5,499 nt of DNA, taken from contig CADBRL010000051.1 in NCBI GenBank assembly GCA_902797105.1, positions 1 through 5,499 of the forward strand. The letters run 5' to 3'. The notes below the pieces were generated by a model. The model was not told where the DNA came from. It ran no database searches and saw nothing but the letters and a program-made list of their open reading frames with translations. Both the position numbers and the translations under genes were made by a program. Numbering within the stretch: the stretch's first letter is position 1; each line of letters begins with the position of its first letter. This DNA is from an uncultured Erysipelotrichaceae bacterium. GTDB taxonomy: Bacteria > Bacillota_I > Bacilli_A > RF39 > UBA660. Below, in pieces: positions 5,491 through 5,499 of this stretch.

Positions 5491-5499
5491 AAGGAGGAA
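5491..5499 (+). promoter_or_regulatory. Shine-Dalgarno of a gene starting just right of the window
   Basis: AAGGAGGAA at the window's last bases is a strong ribosome binding site. The start codon should follow within about ten bases outside the window. No coding sequence is visible, so the product is unknown. Confidence 0.8.

Noticed and set aside
1..5499. CRISPR array, tRNA, rRNA or insertion sequence
   Set aside because: No regularly spaced repeats, cloverleaf-like segment, rRNA stretch, transposase motif or terminal inverted repeats were seen on either strand.

Overview
The window is strongly AT-rich, with A/T-ending codons. Its ribosome binding sites pair with the Bacillota-type anti-Shine-Dalgarno sequence. 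TGA, TAG and TAA all serve as stops and Trp is encoded by TGG, so this is the standard bacterial code, not the Mycoplasma one. The best guess is a low-GC Bacillota (Clostridia or an uncultured gut Bacilli/RF39-like lineage). The species cannot be fixed from the sequence alone.

Layout. Positions 1-172 are a divergent intergenic region. An extended -10 and a strong Shine-Dalgarno at 5-31 point left to a gene outside the window. A second extended -10 at 145-153 points right. Then follows one tight same-strand operon: polA (DNA polymerase I, 173-2728), mutM (formamidopyrimidine-DNA glycosylase, 2738-3556) and a membrane-anchored serpin-family protein (3569-5155), with gaps of 9 and 12 bases. The pair polA-mutM is a common Bacillota arrangement for base excision repair: MutM removes oxidised bases and nicks the strand, and Pol I fills the gap. 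coaE often follows mutM, but here its place is taken by an extracytoplasmic serpin, which has no obvious link to repair.

The last 344 bases (5156-5499) hold no long gene but are dense in signals. There is a promoter at 5173-5201, a possible 30-residue single-pass membrane peptide at 5219-5311, and a clear intrinsic terminator at 5310-5336 that overlaps its stop codon. After an AT-only inverted repeat comes a second promoter (5448-5477), with a pair of Spo0A-box-like direct repeats (5422-5438) just upstream, and a strong Shine-Dalgarno at the very end for a gene that starts just outside the window.

The most unusual items are the serpin (a roughly 100-residue insertion in its body, a lengthened reactive loop with a cysteine, and an operon with repair genes), the small membrane-peptide unit, and the tandem 0A-like boxes.
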